Counted from the first letter of the stretch, positions 1 to 12,085 are shown. The stretch is DNA of 64,000 bases from Alphaproteobacteria bacterium (GCA_006226495.1 SBGU01000052.1:1-64000); one strand, 5' to 3'. Notes: generated by a model not told the origin, from the letters alone. Made by a program: numbers and translations.

Positions 1-4
1 CGTT

Positions 5-38
5 GTTGCACTTTATGCGTCGCCAGTTGCACTTTATG
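5..38. repeat. Two direct copies of a 13-base repeat at the window edge
   Basis: GTTGCACTTTATG occurs at 5-17 and again at 26-38, a 21-base period, about 25 bases beyond the end of gyrB. Closely spaced direct repeats of this sort occur in the multiple-terminal-repeat ends of some insertion sequences, for example the IS21 family, but no transposase is visible because the window starts here. An iterated protein-binding site is the alternative. Confidence 0.35.
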
Positions 39-62
39 TGTCACACGACACGACAAACAGCG

Positions 63-2516
<2,454 letters not shown>

Positions 2517-3698
2517 TTACCCGTGCGACGGCCTTACATGCCCGTCCGCCACGTCAAAAAACTCCGCACGACCCTCAAGCCCCTGAAACAGGGCCCGGTC
2601 CGTGCCTGTCAGCCAGCACTGGCCGCCCAGACCGGCAAGCGCTTCAAAAAGCGCCGACCGCCGGTCGGTATCCAGATGCGCCGCCACTTCATCCATCAGA
2701 AGCAGCGGTGCCTGGCGCCTGAGCGCGGCCTGCAGCCTTGCGTTCGCAAGGATCAGCGCGATCAGGAGCGCCTTCTGCTCGCCGGTCGAGCATAAATCCG
2801 CGCGCATCGCCTTCGGGGCGTGGGTGACCACAAGATCGGTCTTGTGCACACCCCCGGTTGCGCGCCCCGCCGCCGCATCGCGCTTGCGCGCGGCCGCGAG
2901 CTTTTCTTTCAGTGCCGCCTCGGCGTCCGAGGCCGGCGTACCGTCGGCCAGCACCTGTTCAAGCCAGCCATCGAGCGCCAGTTCGGCGCGCGGGAACGGC
3001 CCCTCAGCCGCCTCGGCCAGTTGCCCGGCCAGTTGGCCCGCAAAATCCAGCCGCGCGACCGCCACCGCGACCGCATGTTCGGCCATCCGGGCTTCCAAGG
3101 CCGCAAGCCAGGCCCGGTCTGCACCCGGGCCCTTGTCCGACAACAGGCGATTGCGTTCCCGCATCACCCGCTCGTAGGCCCCGACCTGGCGGCTGTGGTC
3201 CGGGTACAGGCCCAGGACCAGCCGGTCCAGGAACCGCCGCCGGCTGGACGCCCCCTCGATGAACAGGCGGTCCATCTGGGGCGTGAGCCACACCACCGAC
3301 CAGCGTTCTCCCAGCACATTGCTGTTGGCAACCGCATTGCCGTCCAGCCGCACCAGGCGCCGCCCGCCAACCTCGCGACCATCCGGCCGACCATCCGGGT
3401 CAAGCCCGGTGCCGACCTTCACCTCGTCGCCCGCGACCTGCAGGCTGGCCGCCACGGCCCAGGGGCCATCTGCATCCAGCCTTGTCACTTCACCCAGGCC
3501 CGCCCGGCGCAGGCCGCGGCCCGGGGCCAGGTAGCTCAGCGCCTCAAGCACGTTGGTCTTGCCGGCGCCGTTTTCCCCTGTCAGTACCACCAGCGGGTGG
3601 TTGCAGTCGGGGGTCATCCGCATGCGGGCGTAGGAGCGAAAGTCCGTCAGGGTCAGGCTTGAAACAAAAACACCCCCGACGCCGGGACCATCAGGCAT
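2517..3698 (-). CDS. recF: DNA replication and repair protein RecF
   Basis: SMC-like ATPase that acts with RecO and RecR to load RecA at gapped DNA. The 393-residue product has the Walker A motif GENGAGKTN at residues 41-49, the ABC-type signature region around TGEQKALL (about 308), and Walker B LLLMDEVAAHLD near 335. It starts TLTDFRSY, the usual RecF beginning, preceded by about 14 extra residues, so the true start may be slightly internal; no strong ribosome-binding site settles this. It sits between dnaN and gyrB on the same strand, as in many bacteria. Confidence 0.94.
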   Translation of the reverse strand: MPDGPGVGGVFVSSLTLTDFRSYARMRMTPDCNHPLVVLTGENGAGKTNVLEALSYLAPGRGLRRAGLGEVTRLDADGPWAVAASLQVAGDEVKVGTGLDPDGRPDGREVGGRRLVRLDGNAVANSNVLGERWSVVWLTPQMDRLFIEGASSRRRFLDRLVLGLYPDHSRQVGAYERVMRERNRLLSDKGPGADRAWLAALEARMAEHAVAVAVARLDFAGQLAGQLAEAAEGPFPRAELALDGWLEQVLADGTPASDAEAALKEKLAAARKRDAAAGRATGGVHKTDLVVTHAPKAMRADLCSTGEQKALLIALILANARLQAALRRQAPLLLMDEVAAHLDTDRRSALFEALAGLGGQCWLTGTDRALFQGLEGRAEFFDVADGHVRPSHG

Positions 3699-3781
3699 TG
3701 CCCGGCCCCGGACCGTTTGTCACACCGGATGTCATTTGTTCAGACACGGCCAGATCGCCCGCCCATTGTGCCGGTTCGGGC

Positions 3782-4897
3782 CTAGACCCGCATCGGCATC
3801 AGTACATACAGGGCGCCATCGTCAACCATGTCGCGCAGCACCGTGGGTGCGGACGGGTCGGCAAGGTAAACCTGCACGGTTTCGCCTTCAACCTGCGCCA
3901 GGATATCGAGGAGGTAACGGCTGTTGAAGCCGATCTCCAGCGGGTCGGCGTCATAGGCTGCGGCCAGTTCCTCGGTTGCGGTACCGCTGTCGGGGCTGTT
4001 GACCGACAGGGTCAGCGTATCCTTGCCCAGCGACAGTTTGACCGAACGGGTCTTGTCCGAGCTGATGGTCGACACCCGGTCCGTCGCTTCGGCGAACAGG
4101 CGGCAATCCATCTCCAGCATCTTGTCGTTGCCCTTCGGGATTACGCGGCTGTAGTCCGGGAAGGTGCCATCGATCAGCTTCGAGGTGATCACGGCACCAT
4201 TGAAGCTGAAGCGGATCTTGGTGTCCGACAGGGCCACCTGCACGGCGCCCTCGAACTCGTCGATCAGCTTGCGCACTTCGGCCACGGTTTTGCGCGGCAC
4301 GATCACGCCGGGCATGCCGGCGGCGCCTTCGGGCACTTCCTGTTCCACCTGCGCCAGGCGGTGGCCGTCGGTGGCAACCGCGCGCAGCATGGCGCCGTCT
4401 TCCCCGTTGGCAACATGCAGGTAGATACCGTTCAGATAGTAACGGGTTTCTTCGGTCGAAATGGCGAAGCGGGCCTTGTCGATCAGGCGCTTCAGCTCGG
4501 CGGCGGCAACCTCGAACCGGTGCGGCAGGTCGCCCTGGCTCATGACCGGGAAGTCTTCCTTGTCGAGGCAGGCGAGCGTGAAGCGCGACCGGCCGGCTTT
4601 CACCACCAGGCGTTCGCCGTCTTCGAGGCTTAGCTCGACCTCGGACCCGTCGGGCAGCTTGCGCACGATGTCAAACAGGGTGTGGGCCGGGATCGTGGTC
4701 GCGCCGGGCGCAACCACATTGGCGCCCGTCTGTTCGACGATGGCGATATCCAAGTCGGTTGCGGTCATCGCCACGGTGTCGCCATCGGCCTCGAACATCA
4801 CATTCGACAGGATGGGGATCGTATTGCGCCGTTCAACGACCGACTGCACATGCCCCAGTGTCTTCAAAAGGGAATTCCGCTCGATAGTGACTTTCAT
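3782..4897 (-). CDS. dnaN: DNA polymerase III beta subunit (sliding clamp)
   Basis: Ring-shaped processivity clamp of the replicative polymerase. The chosen start gives 371 residues beginning MKVTIERNSLLKTLGHVQSVVERRNTIP cut to its first segment MKVTIERNSLL, the canonical DnaN N-terminus. The reading frame stays open 57 codons further upstream, but that stretch is not DnaN-like. The C-terminus ends YVLMPMRV, the usual clamp ending that closes the dimer. The length matches the family. It lies between dnaA (upstream, after a terminator) and recF. Confidence 0.96.
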   Translation of the reverse strand: MKVTIERNSLLKTLGHVQSVVERRNTIPILSNVMFEADGDTVAMTATDLDIAIVEQTGANVVAPGATTIPAHTLFDIVRKLPDGSEVELSLEDGERLVVKAGRSRFTLACLDKEDFPVMSQGDLPHRFEVAAAELKRLIDKARFAISTEETRYYLNGIYLHVANGEDGAMLRAVATDGHRLAQVEQEVPEGAAGMPGVIVPRKTVAEVRKLIDEFEGAVQVALSDTKIRFSFNGAVITSKLIDGTFPDYSRVIPKGNDKMLEMDCRLFAEATDRVSTISSDKTRSVKLSLGKDTLTLSVNSPDSGTATEELAAAYDADPLEIGFNSRYLLDILAQVEGETVQVYLADPSAPTVLRDMVDDGALYVLMPMRV

Positions 4898-5204
4898 GGA
4901 TATATTCTTCTTGTCTGCTGTGTAGCTGTTGGCTCCGGACCCCACCGACATCCGCGCGTAACCACTTGCTGTGACGACTGGCGGCACCAGGAGTCCCCCT
5001 CCCAGGGTAAGGCCGTCAGCAGGCGCCGCGCGCCTGAAATCGATGAGGTTCTGTGTCTGGTCAAACAATAGCGATTTTTGCCCTCAAACCAAACGAAAAA
5101 GCGCCAAAAAGGCGCTTTTTTTTGGGGGACCAAAGGCAAGGATTCCTGCCGAGTCGCAGGGCAGGAATCTCGTTGGCGCACAGGCGTCCGCCAGAGCGCG
5201 GAAA
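4898..5204. other. dnaA-dnaN intergenic region
   Basis: A 307-base gap between the end of dnaA and the start of dnaN. It holds a strong hairpin (5096-5120) followed by the leader of dnaN. I see no convincing DnaA box (TTATCCACA type) and no additional gene. The promoter for dnaN-recF-gyrB presumably lies to the left of the hairpin. Confidence 0.6.
5096..5123 (-). terminator. Hairpin terminator after dnaA
   Basis: A perfect 10-bp stem (AAAAAGCGCC / GGCGCTTTTT) with a five-base AAAAA loop, flanked by A and T runs on both sides, so it could work in either direction. Its place 80 bases beyond the dnaA stop suggests it ends the dnaA transcript and separates it from dnaN. Confidence 0.75.
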
Positions 5205-6614
5205 TCAGCCTTCCAGGAGCCGGGTCAGCCGGGTCAGGTCGTCGTCCAACTGGCTGTCGTCGCGCCTGAGGTCCTCGATCTTGCGGACCGCATGCATGAC
5301 CGTGGTATGGTCGCGCCCGCCGAAGCGGCGCCCGATCTCGGGCAGGCTGCGGCTGGTCATCTGCTTCGCCAGATACATGGCGATCTGGCGTGGCCGCGCG
5401 ATGTTGCGGGCGCGGCGTTCGGACAGCATCTCGGAAAGCCTGAGGTTGAAATAATCGGCCACGGCACGCTGGATCTCGTCGATCGTCAGCTTGCGGTCGT
5501 TGGCGCGGATCAGGTCCTGCAGCACGTCGCGGGTCATATCCATGGTGATGGGGCGGCCCACAAGGGTCGCATAGGCCATGACACGGTTGAGCGCGCCTTC
5601 GAGCTCGCGCACGTTCGAGGTGATACGGCGCGCGAGGAATTCAAGCACCTCGGCCGGCACGATCACGCCCGACGCCTGCTCGGCCTTCGACTGCAGGATA
5701 CCGAGACGCAGTTCATAGTCGGTCGGGTGGATATCGGCCACCAGGCCCCAGCCCAGGCGGCTGATGATGCGTTCTTCGATGCCCTCGAGGTCGGTGGGCG
5801 AACGGTCGGCGGTGATCACCACCTGGCAGCGGTTGTCCACGAGCGCGTTGAAGGTATGGAAAAACTCTTCCTGCGTGCTGTCCTTGTTGGCGATGAACTG
5901 CACGTCATCGACCATAAGGAGGTCGACAGTGCGGAACTTCTGCTTGAAGGCATGGGTGTCCTTGAAGCGCAAGGCGGCGATGAATTCGAACATGAATTTT
6001 TCGGCCGACACATAAACCACGCGCTTCTGCGGATTGCGGCGCCGGACTTCCCAGGCGATGGCATGCATCAGGTGGGTTTTACCCAGGCCGACACCACCAT
6101 GCAGGAACAGGGGGTTGAAGGACACTTCGTCGGTTTCGGCAATGCGTTTGGCGGCGGCATAGGCGAGCTCGTTCGATTTGCCGACGACAAAACTGTCGAA
6201 CGTGTATTTGGGATCAAGCGCCGAGCTTTCTTCGGCGGCCACGGCTTCCGCCTGAGCGGCAGCAGCTTCAGCCGCGGTCGGCTGTACGGCAACCATTTCG
6301 GGCCGGCGGGCAGCAATCCTGATGCTGAGGGACTTGATGCGCGGGTTTTCAGCCTGGAAGAAATCCAGGAGCCGCGCAGCATAGTTGCGTTGAATCCAGT
6401 CGCGGACGAACTTGGTCGGCGCGGTCAGCTCAGCCGTGCTGCCGTCGATGCCTTCATAGCCAAGTTGGCCCAGCCAAGTATTGTAGGCATGCTGCCCAAA
6501 CTCTTGCTTGAATTTGTCCGAGACGCGGTGCCATGGCGTCAGATCAAAGTCAGAACTCAGTTTGGATGCGACCCCCCCGGTAGCCCCCATATTTTCCAAC
6601 TCCCTATCACCCAT
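5205..6614 (-). CDS. dnaA: Chromosomal replication initiator protein DnaA
   Basis: AAA+ initiator that binds DnaA boxes at oriC and opens the duplex. Domain I begins around TPWHRVSDKFKQEFG; an alanine/glutamate-rich linker follows, then Walker A GGVGLGKTHL, Walker B LMVDDVQFI, and the domain IV DNA-binding signature GGRDHTTVMHAVRKIEDL at the C-terminus. The chosen ATG (MGDRELENM, 469 residues) has AGGAG about 11 bases upstream. The frame is open 13 codons further, to an ATG at 6653 with no visible ribosome-binding site. It is followed by a terminator and then dnaN. Confidence 0.95.
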   Translation of the reverse strand: MGDRELENMGATGGVASKLSSDFDLTPWHRVSDKFKQEFGQHAYNTWLGQLGYEGIDGSTAELTAPTKFVRDWIQRNYAARLLDFFQAENPRIKSLSIRIAARRPEMVAVQPTAAEAAAAQAEAVAAEESSALDPKYTFDSFVVGKSNELAYAAAKRIAETDEVSFNPLFLHGGVGLGKTHLMHAIAWEVRRRNPQKRVVYVSAEKFMFEFIAALRFKDTHAFKQKFRTVDLLMVDDVQFIANKDSTQEEFFHTFNALVDNRCQVVITADRSPTDLEGIEERIISRLGWGLVADIHPTDYELRLGILQSKAEQASGVIVPAEVLEFLARRITSNVRELEGALNRVMAYATLVGRPITMDMTRDVLQDLIRANDRKLTIDEIQRAVADYFNLRLSEMLSERRARNIARPRQIAMYLAKQMTSRSLPEIGRRFGGRDHTTVMHAVRKIEDLRRDDSQLDDDLTRLTRLLEG

Positions 6615-7051
6615 CGGGTTCACTGCTCCTGGACCGCCCCCTGAGGGCGGCATGCCCGATGCGCGGACCTTGCTCCCGGTGCGCCCGCCAAAACGGGCGC
6701 ATCTTCACCGGTCATGTGCCTTCACCGAAAAGGAAGCCACGCGCCAGTCAGGTCGCTTCGGTCCCGATCTCTTTTTCAAAAACGGCGGCGTGATCCCAGC
6801 TCTTTCTGCCGAAGGCCTGAACCACTTGCGGGCAGCTCCCTCATGGGGATGGATGGTTACCCGTAGGCCCGCCGCGTAAGGTCGGAAGATACATCCGCAC
6901 CCCCCGGCCAGCAACTGATTCTATGCTCATTAACCAAGAATCTCGGTATCCCTATGGGCAGTTTCCGGCCCTTCCACAAGATGTTGATTCACTGGTCAGG
7001 ACGCCTTCGGCATGTGCGCGCTTTGTTCCGCACCACCTGTGCCAAAATGAC
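6615..7051. other. Non-coding region between rpsT and dnaA, no clear origin
   Basis: About 430 bases between dnaA and the rpsT terminator. This is one place where an origin could sit, but no cluster of TTATCCACA-like boxes is visible by eye; the nearest resemblance is a single CCTTCCACA near 6970. No credible gene is seen on either strand. It probably carries the dnaA promoter. Confidence 0.5.
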
Positions 7052-7080
7052 AAAGGCCGCGCCCGACGGGCACAGCCTTT
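7052..7080 (-). terminator. Rho-independent terminator of rpsT
   Basis: On the minus strand, a 13-bp stem (AAAGGCTGTGCCC pairing with GGGCGCGGCCTTT, including two G-U pairs) closes on a GTC loop and is followed by TTTGTCATTTT. It lies about 40 bases past the rpsT stop. Confidence 0.8.
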
Positions 7081-7122
7081 TCAATTTTCGTCCGCCCACA
7101 GGGGCGAATCGGCAGCGTGTGA

Positions 7123-7386
7123 TCAGGCGAGAGCCTTAACGCGCGAAGCCAGACGCGACACCTTGCGGGACGCGGTTTTCTTGTGCAGGACGCCCTTGGT
7201 GGCACCGCGCATGATTTCCGGCTGGGCAGCCTCGAAAGCAGCCGTTGCAACGGACTTGTCACCGGAAGCGATTGCTTCTTCAACCTTGCGCACGAACGTG
7301 CGGATACGGCTTACGCGGGACTTGTTGATAACCGCGCGGCGAGCGTTACGACGAATGCGTTTTTCGGCCTGGGGTGAATTTGCCAT
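7123..7386 (-). CDS. rpsT: 30S ribosomal protein S20
   Basis: Binds 16S rRNA in the body of the small subunit. The 87-residue product starts [17 protein letters not shown], the typical S20 N-terminus, is very rich in Arg, Lys and Ala, and ends [12 protein letters not shown]. The frame is open 36 codons upstream, but the conserved MANSPQA start is clear. It is a single-gene unit followed by a strong terminator; its position beside dnaA is typical of alphaproteobacteria. Confidence 0.96.
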   Translation of the reverse strand: MANSPQAEKRIRRNARRAVINKSRVSRIRTFVRKVEEAIASGDKSVATAAFEAAQPEIMRGATKGVLHKKTASRKVSRLASRVKALA

Positions 7387-7546
7387 GTCTTTCAACCTTC
7401 TGCGGGCAGCGCACCTAAAGTTCCGTCCGGCGCCGGGCCCTATCCTTTTTCTATCTCTACACGGTGTCGCAAGCCAGAGACTCGCGGCCACCAATCAATT
7501 CGAGGTCGGGTCTATATACCGCCAGAACCACCCCGTCAATAACAAA

Positions 7547-7562
7547 CGCCGGAATTCCGGCG
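7547..7562 (-). terminator. Palindromic terminator after the crotonase gene
   Basis: The perfect palindrome CGCCGGAATTCCGGCG can fold as a six-bp GC-rich stem with an AATT loop. On the minus strand it is followed by TTTGTTATT. It lies 13 bases beyond the stop of the upstream crotonase gene. Confidence 0.6.
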
Positions 7563-7575
7563 CTTTCTTGCGGCA

Positions 7576-8352
7576 TCAGCAGTTTTTGAACTGCGGCTGC
7601 CGCTTTTCGATGAAGGCGCTCATGCCTTCCTTCTGGTCTTCGGTCGCAAAAAGCGAGTGGAAGGCCCGGCGTTCGAACAGCAGGCCTTCAGCCAGGGTCG
7701 TTTCCATAGCCCGGTTGGTGGCCTCTTTCGCGAGCGCCACCGCGGGCGCCGAAAGCCCGGCAATACCCGCCGCGATTTCAAGGGCACCATCCAGCATGTC
7801 TTCGGTCGGCAGGATTCGGCTGACGAGGCCCGAACGTTCTGCCTCGACCGCGTCCATCATGCGGCCGGTCAACATCATGTCCATCGCCTTGGATTTGCCG
7901 ACAAGGCGGGTCAGGCGCTGGGAACCGCCGATGCCGGGAATCACCCCGAGCTTGATTTCGGGCTGGCCGAACTTGGCGTTTTCCGCAGCCACGACAAAGT
8001 CGCAGGCCATGGCAATTTCGCAGCCGCCACCGAGCGCATAGCCCGAAACGGCGGCAATGACCGGCTTGCGCACACGCGCAAACACATTGTTGATGCCGCC
8101 GAACATGTCGGATTTCAGTACATCGGCAAACGACAGACCGGACATCTGCTTGATGTCGGCACCGGCCGCAAAGGCCTTTTCGCTGCCGGTGATGACAATG
8201 GCGCCGATCTCTTCATCCGCGTCAAGCGCGAGCAGAGCTTCGCCGAGCTCGGCCAGAAGTTCGGCGTTCAGGGCATTGAGCGCCTCGGGACGGTTGAGCG
8301 TGATCAGGCCCACGCCGTCGTTCTTGTCGAGCAATATGGTTTCAAAAGTCAT
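7576..8352 (-). CDS. Enoyl-CoA hydratase (crotonase family)
   Basis: Likely hydrates 2-trans-enoyl-CoA in beta-oxidation. The 258-residue product has the CoA-binding and oxyanion-hole segment [11 protein letters not shown] (about 60-70). Both catalytic glutamates of true hydratases are present, in [15 protein letters not shown] and [14 protein letters not shown]. The C-terminus [11 protein letters not shown] is typical. The same gene sits between rpsT and mutM in many alphaproteobacteria. Substrate chain length cannot be inferred. Unlike the second crotonase in this window (41173-41982), it keeps the full hydratase active site. Confidence 0.9.
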   Translation of the reverse strand: MTFETILLDKNDGVGLITLNRPEALNALNAELLAELGEALLALDADEEIGAIVITGSEKAFAAGADIKQMSGLSFADVLKSDMFGGINNVFARVRKPVIAAVSGYALGGGCEIAMACDFVVAAENAKFGQPEIKLGVIPGIGGSQRLTRLVGKSKAMDMMLTGRMMDAVEAERSGLVSRILPTEDMLDGALEIAAGIAGLSAPAVALAKEATNRAMETTLAEGLLFERRAFHSLFATEDQKEGMSAFIEKRQPQFKNC

Positions 8353-8470
8353 GAATCAGCCTTTTCATGGTCCGACTTTGCGAGCGTGAGTCCTACTTTG
8401 CCCTGTGCCGTTTGAAAAGGACTTTATCGCGCGCGAGAGGCAACCGGCACCTCCCGGGGGGGCCGAATAC

Positions 8471-8845
8471 TCAGGCCACCGGCTCGAGCCGGAGCACGAT
8501 AATGCCCCTGTTTTCGCCCGGATTGGCATCGAAGAATACCAGCTTGTCATTTTCGCGCCGGCAACTGAGCGTGCGGCCATCGCGGTCGCAGGCCCAGCCC
8601 AGGACCGGAAGATCGCTGGAATAATCGTCAATTACCGCGGCTGCCGGCCGGTCGGCCAGCAGGGTCGTTTCCGCCACAGTGCCCGACGGCGTGTCGAACA
8701 CGGTGCGGTCGTCCGGGTTTTCATTCAGGCCCGGCAGCAGCGGTACATCGGGGAACCCGTCGATGAAACTGTCGCTGTCCGCCATCGCGGACACGGTGGC
8801 AAACAGGGCTATTGAAAGGGCCTTCAGGGGCATGCGTATCCTCAT
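8471..8845 (-). CDS. Hypothetical secreted protein coupled to mutM
   Basis: Not recognised. The 124-residue product has a signal peptide: a basic MRIRMPLK start, a hydrophobic [12 protein letters not shown] core and probable cleavage near AMA-DS. Mature protein is acidic and contains two cysteines in [15 protein letters not shown], possibly a disulfide. The start ATG overlaps the mutM stop as ATGA, so the two are probably translationally coupled. Codon use is like its neighbours and it looks like a real gene. A small periplasmic protein is the safest description. Confidence 0.65.
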   Translation of the reverse strand: MRIRMPLKALSIALFATVSAMADSDSFIDGFPDVPLLPGLNENPDDRTVFDTPSGTVAETTLLADRPAAAVIDDYSSDLPVLGWACDRDGRTLSCRRENDKLVFFDANPGENRGIIVLRLEPVA

Positions 8846-9678
8846 TTCTGGCACGTCGCACAAAAGAAACTGGACCGATTCGATTGCACGATGCGCTCGA
8901 TCCTACCACCGCAGCCCGGTTTTTGACAGGGTTCCCCCTCGCGGCCATAGGCCTGGAAGCGGTGCTGGAAATAGCCGAGCTCGCCATCCACCTGTGCATA
9001 GTCGCGCAAGGTGGAGCCGCCGGCGGCGATGGCTTCCGTCAGCACATCACGAATGATCGGCACCAGTTTTTCGGCCTCTGTCCCCACGACCGTATGGGCC
9101 GGCCGGGCCGGATGGATGCCCGCGCGCCACAGCGCCTCGCACACATAGATATTGCCAAGGCCGGCCACCAGGGTCTGGTCCAGAAGTGCGGCCTTGATCG
9201 GGGACTTGCGGCCCACAAGGCCGGCGTTCAGCACATCAACATTGAAGGCATTGCCCAAGGGTTCGGGCCCGATTCCCTTGATGAGCGGATGGTCGGCTAC
9301 GGCGTCCCGGTCGGTGAACAGCCACAGGCCGAAGCGCCGCGCGTCATTATAGACAATGCGCGCCCCCGTTTCGGTTTCGAGGACAACATGGTCATGTTTC
9401 TGCACATCCGGCGCCGGCAGGCCGGGCGCCGTGATGCTGATACGGCCCGACATGCCCAGATGCATGATGACCACCAGCCCGTCCGCACATTCGATCAGGA
9501 TATATTTGGACCGGCGCGTCAGTCGTTCGACCCGGTTGCCGGTCAGCCGCTTGGAAAAGTCCGCTGGCAGGTCGAACCTGAGCTTCGGCACCCTTGCTTC
9601 CGCATGCCGGATGCTTGCCCCCTCGAGCACGGGGGCAAGGCCACGGCGTACAGTTTCCACCTCGGGCAGTTCGGGCAT
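8842..9678 (-). CDS. mutM: Formamidopyrimidine-DNA glycosylase
   Basis: Bifunctional glycosylase/AP lyase that removes 8-oxoguanine and formamidopyrimidines. The 278-residue product begins [14 protein letters not shown] with the catalytic proline (residue 2 before Met removal) and glutamate. Lys and Asn in the GDG-like core and helix-two-turn-helix ([13 protein letters not shown]) are present. The C-terminal zinc finger has four cysteines (CQKPGC...FFCATCQK). It is divergent from ubiE and overlaps the downstream small secreted gene by four bases. Confidence 0.96.
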   Translation of the reverse strand: MPELPEVETVRRGLAPVLEGASIRHAEARVPKLRFDLPADFSKRLTGNRVERLTRRSKYILIECADGLVVIMHLGMSGRISITAPGLPAPDVQKHDHVVLETETGARIVYNDARRFGLWLFTDRDAVADHPLIKGIGPEPLGNAFNVDVLNAGLVGRKSPIKAALLDQTLVAGLGNIYVCEALWRAGIHPARPAHTVVGTEAEKLVPIIRDVLTEAIAAGGSTLRDYAQVDGELGYFQHRFQAYGREGEPCQKPGCGGRIERIVQSNRSSFFCATCQK

Positions 9679-9770
9679 ATTGTCGCGGGCCTTTCTGTCA
9701 TTATAAAGGAGGCTGGTATCGGCCCCCCGGCTGGGCTATGGTCCGGCCCAAACTGACAGGGCACACGAGC

Positions 9771-10550
9771 ATGATGTCAAGCGACAAAAACGAATCCGCC
9801 ACTTCGGGCACAGACACCACCACCCACTTCGGTTTCCGCACCGTTGCCGAAAGCGAAAAGGCGGGCATGGTGAAGGGTGTCTTCAATTCGGTCGCCGACC
9901 GTTATGACGTGATGAATGATTTCATGAGCGCGGGCGTACACCGTTTGTGGAAGGATTCGCTGATCAACAGCCTGAACCCGCGTGCCGGCATGCAGCTTCT
10001 GGACGTGGCCGGCGGCACAGGTGATATCGCCTTCCGTTTCCTCGAGGCATCTGACGGCGGCCATGTCACGGTCTGCGACATCAATGCCGAGATGCTCAGG
10101 GTCGGCAAGGGCCGGGCCGAAGCCAAAGGTTATGCCGACCGGGCTGACTTCGTGTGCGGCGACGCGCAGAAACTGCCGTTCGAAAACCGGTCGATGGATG
10201 CCTATACCATCGCCTTCGGCATCCGGAACGTCACCCGCGTGCATGAAGCGCTCGCAGAAGCCTACCGCGTGCTGAAGCCCAGCGGGCGGTTCCTGTGCCT
10301 GGAATTCAGCCCGGTTGTGGTGCCGATCCTGCAAAAGGCCTATGACGCCTACAGCTTTAACGTGATCCCGAAGATGGGTGGCATCATCACCAAGGATGAA
10401 GAAAGCTACCAGTATCTGGTCGAATCGATCCGCCGCTTCCCGGCCCCGCAGAAATTTGCGGAGATGATCTCGGAAGCCGGCTTCTCGCGCGTTGGCTGGC
10501 GCAGCATGTCGGCGGGCGTGGTGGCGCTGCATACGGGCGTCAGGATCTAG
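9771..10550 (+). CDS. ubiE: Ubiquinone/menaquinone C-methyltransferase UbiE
   Basis: SAM-dependent C-methylation of the benzoquinol ring in ubiquinone synthesis (UbiE/COQ5). The 259-residue product has the SAM motif [14 protein letters not shown] near residue 71 and the family signature [22 protein letters not shown]. The chosen start is the ATG-ATG pair preceding SSDKNES; the frame is open upstream without homology. Six bases separate it from ubiB, so the two are an operon. Shared ubiE-ubiB order supports a ubiquinone role. Confidence 0.95.
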   Translation: MMSSDKNESATSGTDTTTHFGFRTVAESEKAGMVKGVFNSVADRYDVMNDFMSAGVHRLWKDSLINSLNPRAGMQLLDVAGGTGDIAFRFLEASDGGHVTVCDINAEMLRVGKGRAEAKGYADRADFVCGDAQKLPFENRSMDAYTIAFGIRNVTRVHEALAEAYRVLKPSGRFLCLEFSPVVVPILQKAYDAYSFNVIPKMGGIITKDEESYQYLVESIRRFPAPQKFAEMISEAGFSRVGWRSMSAGVVALHTGVRI

Positions 10551-10555
10551 GCCCG

Positions 10556-12085
10556 GTGTTCCGCACCCTCAAAAATCTGCTGCAACTGTTCCAGATTGCA
10601 GCCGGGCTTCGGCGCTACGGCGCCATCCGGGCCTTGGCGTCGATCACCCTGATCCCCGATTGGGCGCCCAGGCTGTTGCGCGCCTTCACCTTCTATATCC
10701 CGCACCGGACCGGGCTGCCGAAAGCACCGGGCGAGCGGCTGGCGCTCGCGCTCGCCGCCATGGGGCCGGCCTATATCAAGCTTGGCCAGACCCTGGCCAC
10801 CCGCCCTGACCTTGTGGGCCGCCCGATCGCAGAGGGCCTGACCACGTTGCAGGACAGCCTGCCGCCCTTTGCCTTCAAGAAGGCCCGCGCGATCATCGAG
10901 GCCGAGCTGGGTGGCGCGCTGGGGGATCATTACCAGGCCTTCGACGAAACGGCGATTGCCGCCGCGTCGATCGCGCAGGTCCACAAGGCCGTCACCACGG
11001 ACGGCAAACCGGTGGCTGTGAAGGTGCTCAGGCCCGATATCCAGCGCCGGTTTGCGCGTGACCTGGCGCTGTTCGACTGGCTCGCCACATTGGCCGAGCG
11101 CCACACCCGGGAGGGCAAGCGCCTCCGGCTCACCAAAGTGGTGGCCAAGGTGCGTGAAACCGTGCTCCGGGAAATGGACCTGCGGCTTGAAGCCGCCGCC
11201 GCCGCCGAGCTGGCCGACAATATGAACGGTGAAGCCGGCTACCGCCTGCCGGCCATCGACTGGGACCGCACGGCAGAACGAGTCATGACCCTTGAATGGG
11301 TCGATGGTATCCGCCTGGCCGACAAGGACGCGCTGGTGGCCGCGGGCCACGACCTGACGGCCCTGGGCGAGCGTGTGGTGCAGGTGTTCCTCAAACAGGC
11401 GCTTCGGGACGGCTATTTCCATGCCGATCTGCATCAGGGCAACCTGATTGTCGAACCGACGGGCACCATTGTCGCCATCGACTTCGGCATCATGGGCCGC
11501 CTGTCCAAGCCGGAACGGCGTTTCCTGGCCGAAATCCTGTATGGTTTCATCCGGCGCGACTATATCCGGGTGGCGCAGATCCATTTTGATGCGGGTTATG
11601 TGCCCAAGGGCCAGTCCCTTGAGGAATTTGCCCAGGCGCTACGCTCAATTGCGGACCCGATCATGGACCTGCCGGTGGCGGAAATCTCTGCGGGCAAGCT
11701 GCTGGCCCAACTGTTCGCCACCACCGAACGTTTTGCCATGCAGACCCAGCCGCAATTGCTGCTGCTGCAGCGCACGATGGTCATGGCCGAAGGCATGGCC
11801 CTGCATCTGAACCCCGAATCCAATATGTGGCAGATTTCCGAACCGGTGATCGAAGCCTGGATCAGGGACAACCTGAGCCCCGAAGCCCGCCTTGCCGAAG
11901 CCCTGCAGGCCCTGCCCCGGCTGATCGAGCGCCTGCCCATGCGGCTGGAGCGCTGGCTGATGGAAGACGAGGAAGCGGCCCCGGAGCCCGAACCGGCCCC
12001 ACCCGCGCCGCGCCCCGCTGCCCTGTGGCCCTTCGCCCTTGGCCTGGTCACCGGCGCCATCCTCCTGAAGATCCTGATCGCCTGA
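10556..12085 (+). CDS. ubiB: Ubiquinone biosynthesis protein UbiB (atypical kinase, ADCK family)
   Basis: ABC1/ADCK/UbiB ATPase required for ubiquinone synthesis. The 509-residue product has the diagnostic KxGQ-type motif YIKLGQTLATRPDLVG near residue 80 in place of a normal kinase N-lobe. It also has a catalytic-loop-like FHADLHQGNLIV, a metal-binding IDFGIMG and a C-terminal hydrophobic membrane segment (ALWPFALGLVTGAILLKILIA). It starts with GTG five bases after ubiE. An acidic, proline-rich linker (EDEEAAPEPEPAPPAP) precedes the membrane anchor. Confidence 0.95.
   Translation: MFRTLKNLLQLFQIAAGLRRYGAIRALASITLIPDWAPRLLRAFTFYIPHRTGLPKAPGERLALALAAMGPAYIKLGQTLATRPDLVGRPIAEGLTTLQDSLPPFAFKKARAIIEAELGGALGDHYQAFDETAIAAASIAQVHKAVTTDGKPVAVKVLRPDIQRRFARDLALFDWLATLAERHTREGKRLRLTKVVAKVRETVLREMDLRLEAAAAAELADNMNGEAGYRLPAIDWDRTAERVMTLEWVDGIRLADKDALVAAGHDLTALGERVVQVFLKQALRDGYFHADLHQGNLIVEPTGTIVAIDFGIMGRLSKPERRFLAEILYGFIRRDYIRVAQIHFDAGYVPKGQSLEEFAQALRSIADPIMDLPVAEISAGKLLAQLFATTERFAMQTQPQLLLLQRTMVMAEGMALHLNPESNMWQISEPVIEAWIRDNLSPEARLAEALQALPRLIERLPMRLERWLMEDEEAAPEPEPAPPAPRPAALWPFALGLVTGAILLKILIA

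Noticed and set aside
4898-5068. N-terminal extension of dnaN
   Set aside because: The extra 57 residues are not DnaN-like; MKVTIERNSLL is the conserved start.
6960-6985. CCTTCCACA as a DnaA box
   Set aside because: Only six of nine positions match TTATCCACA and it stands alone.
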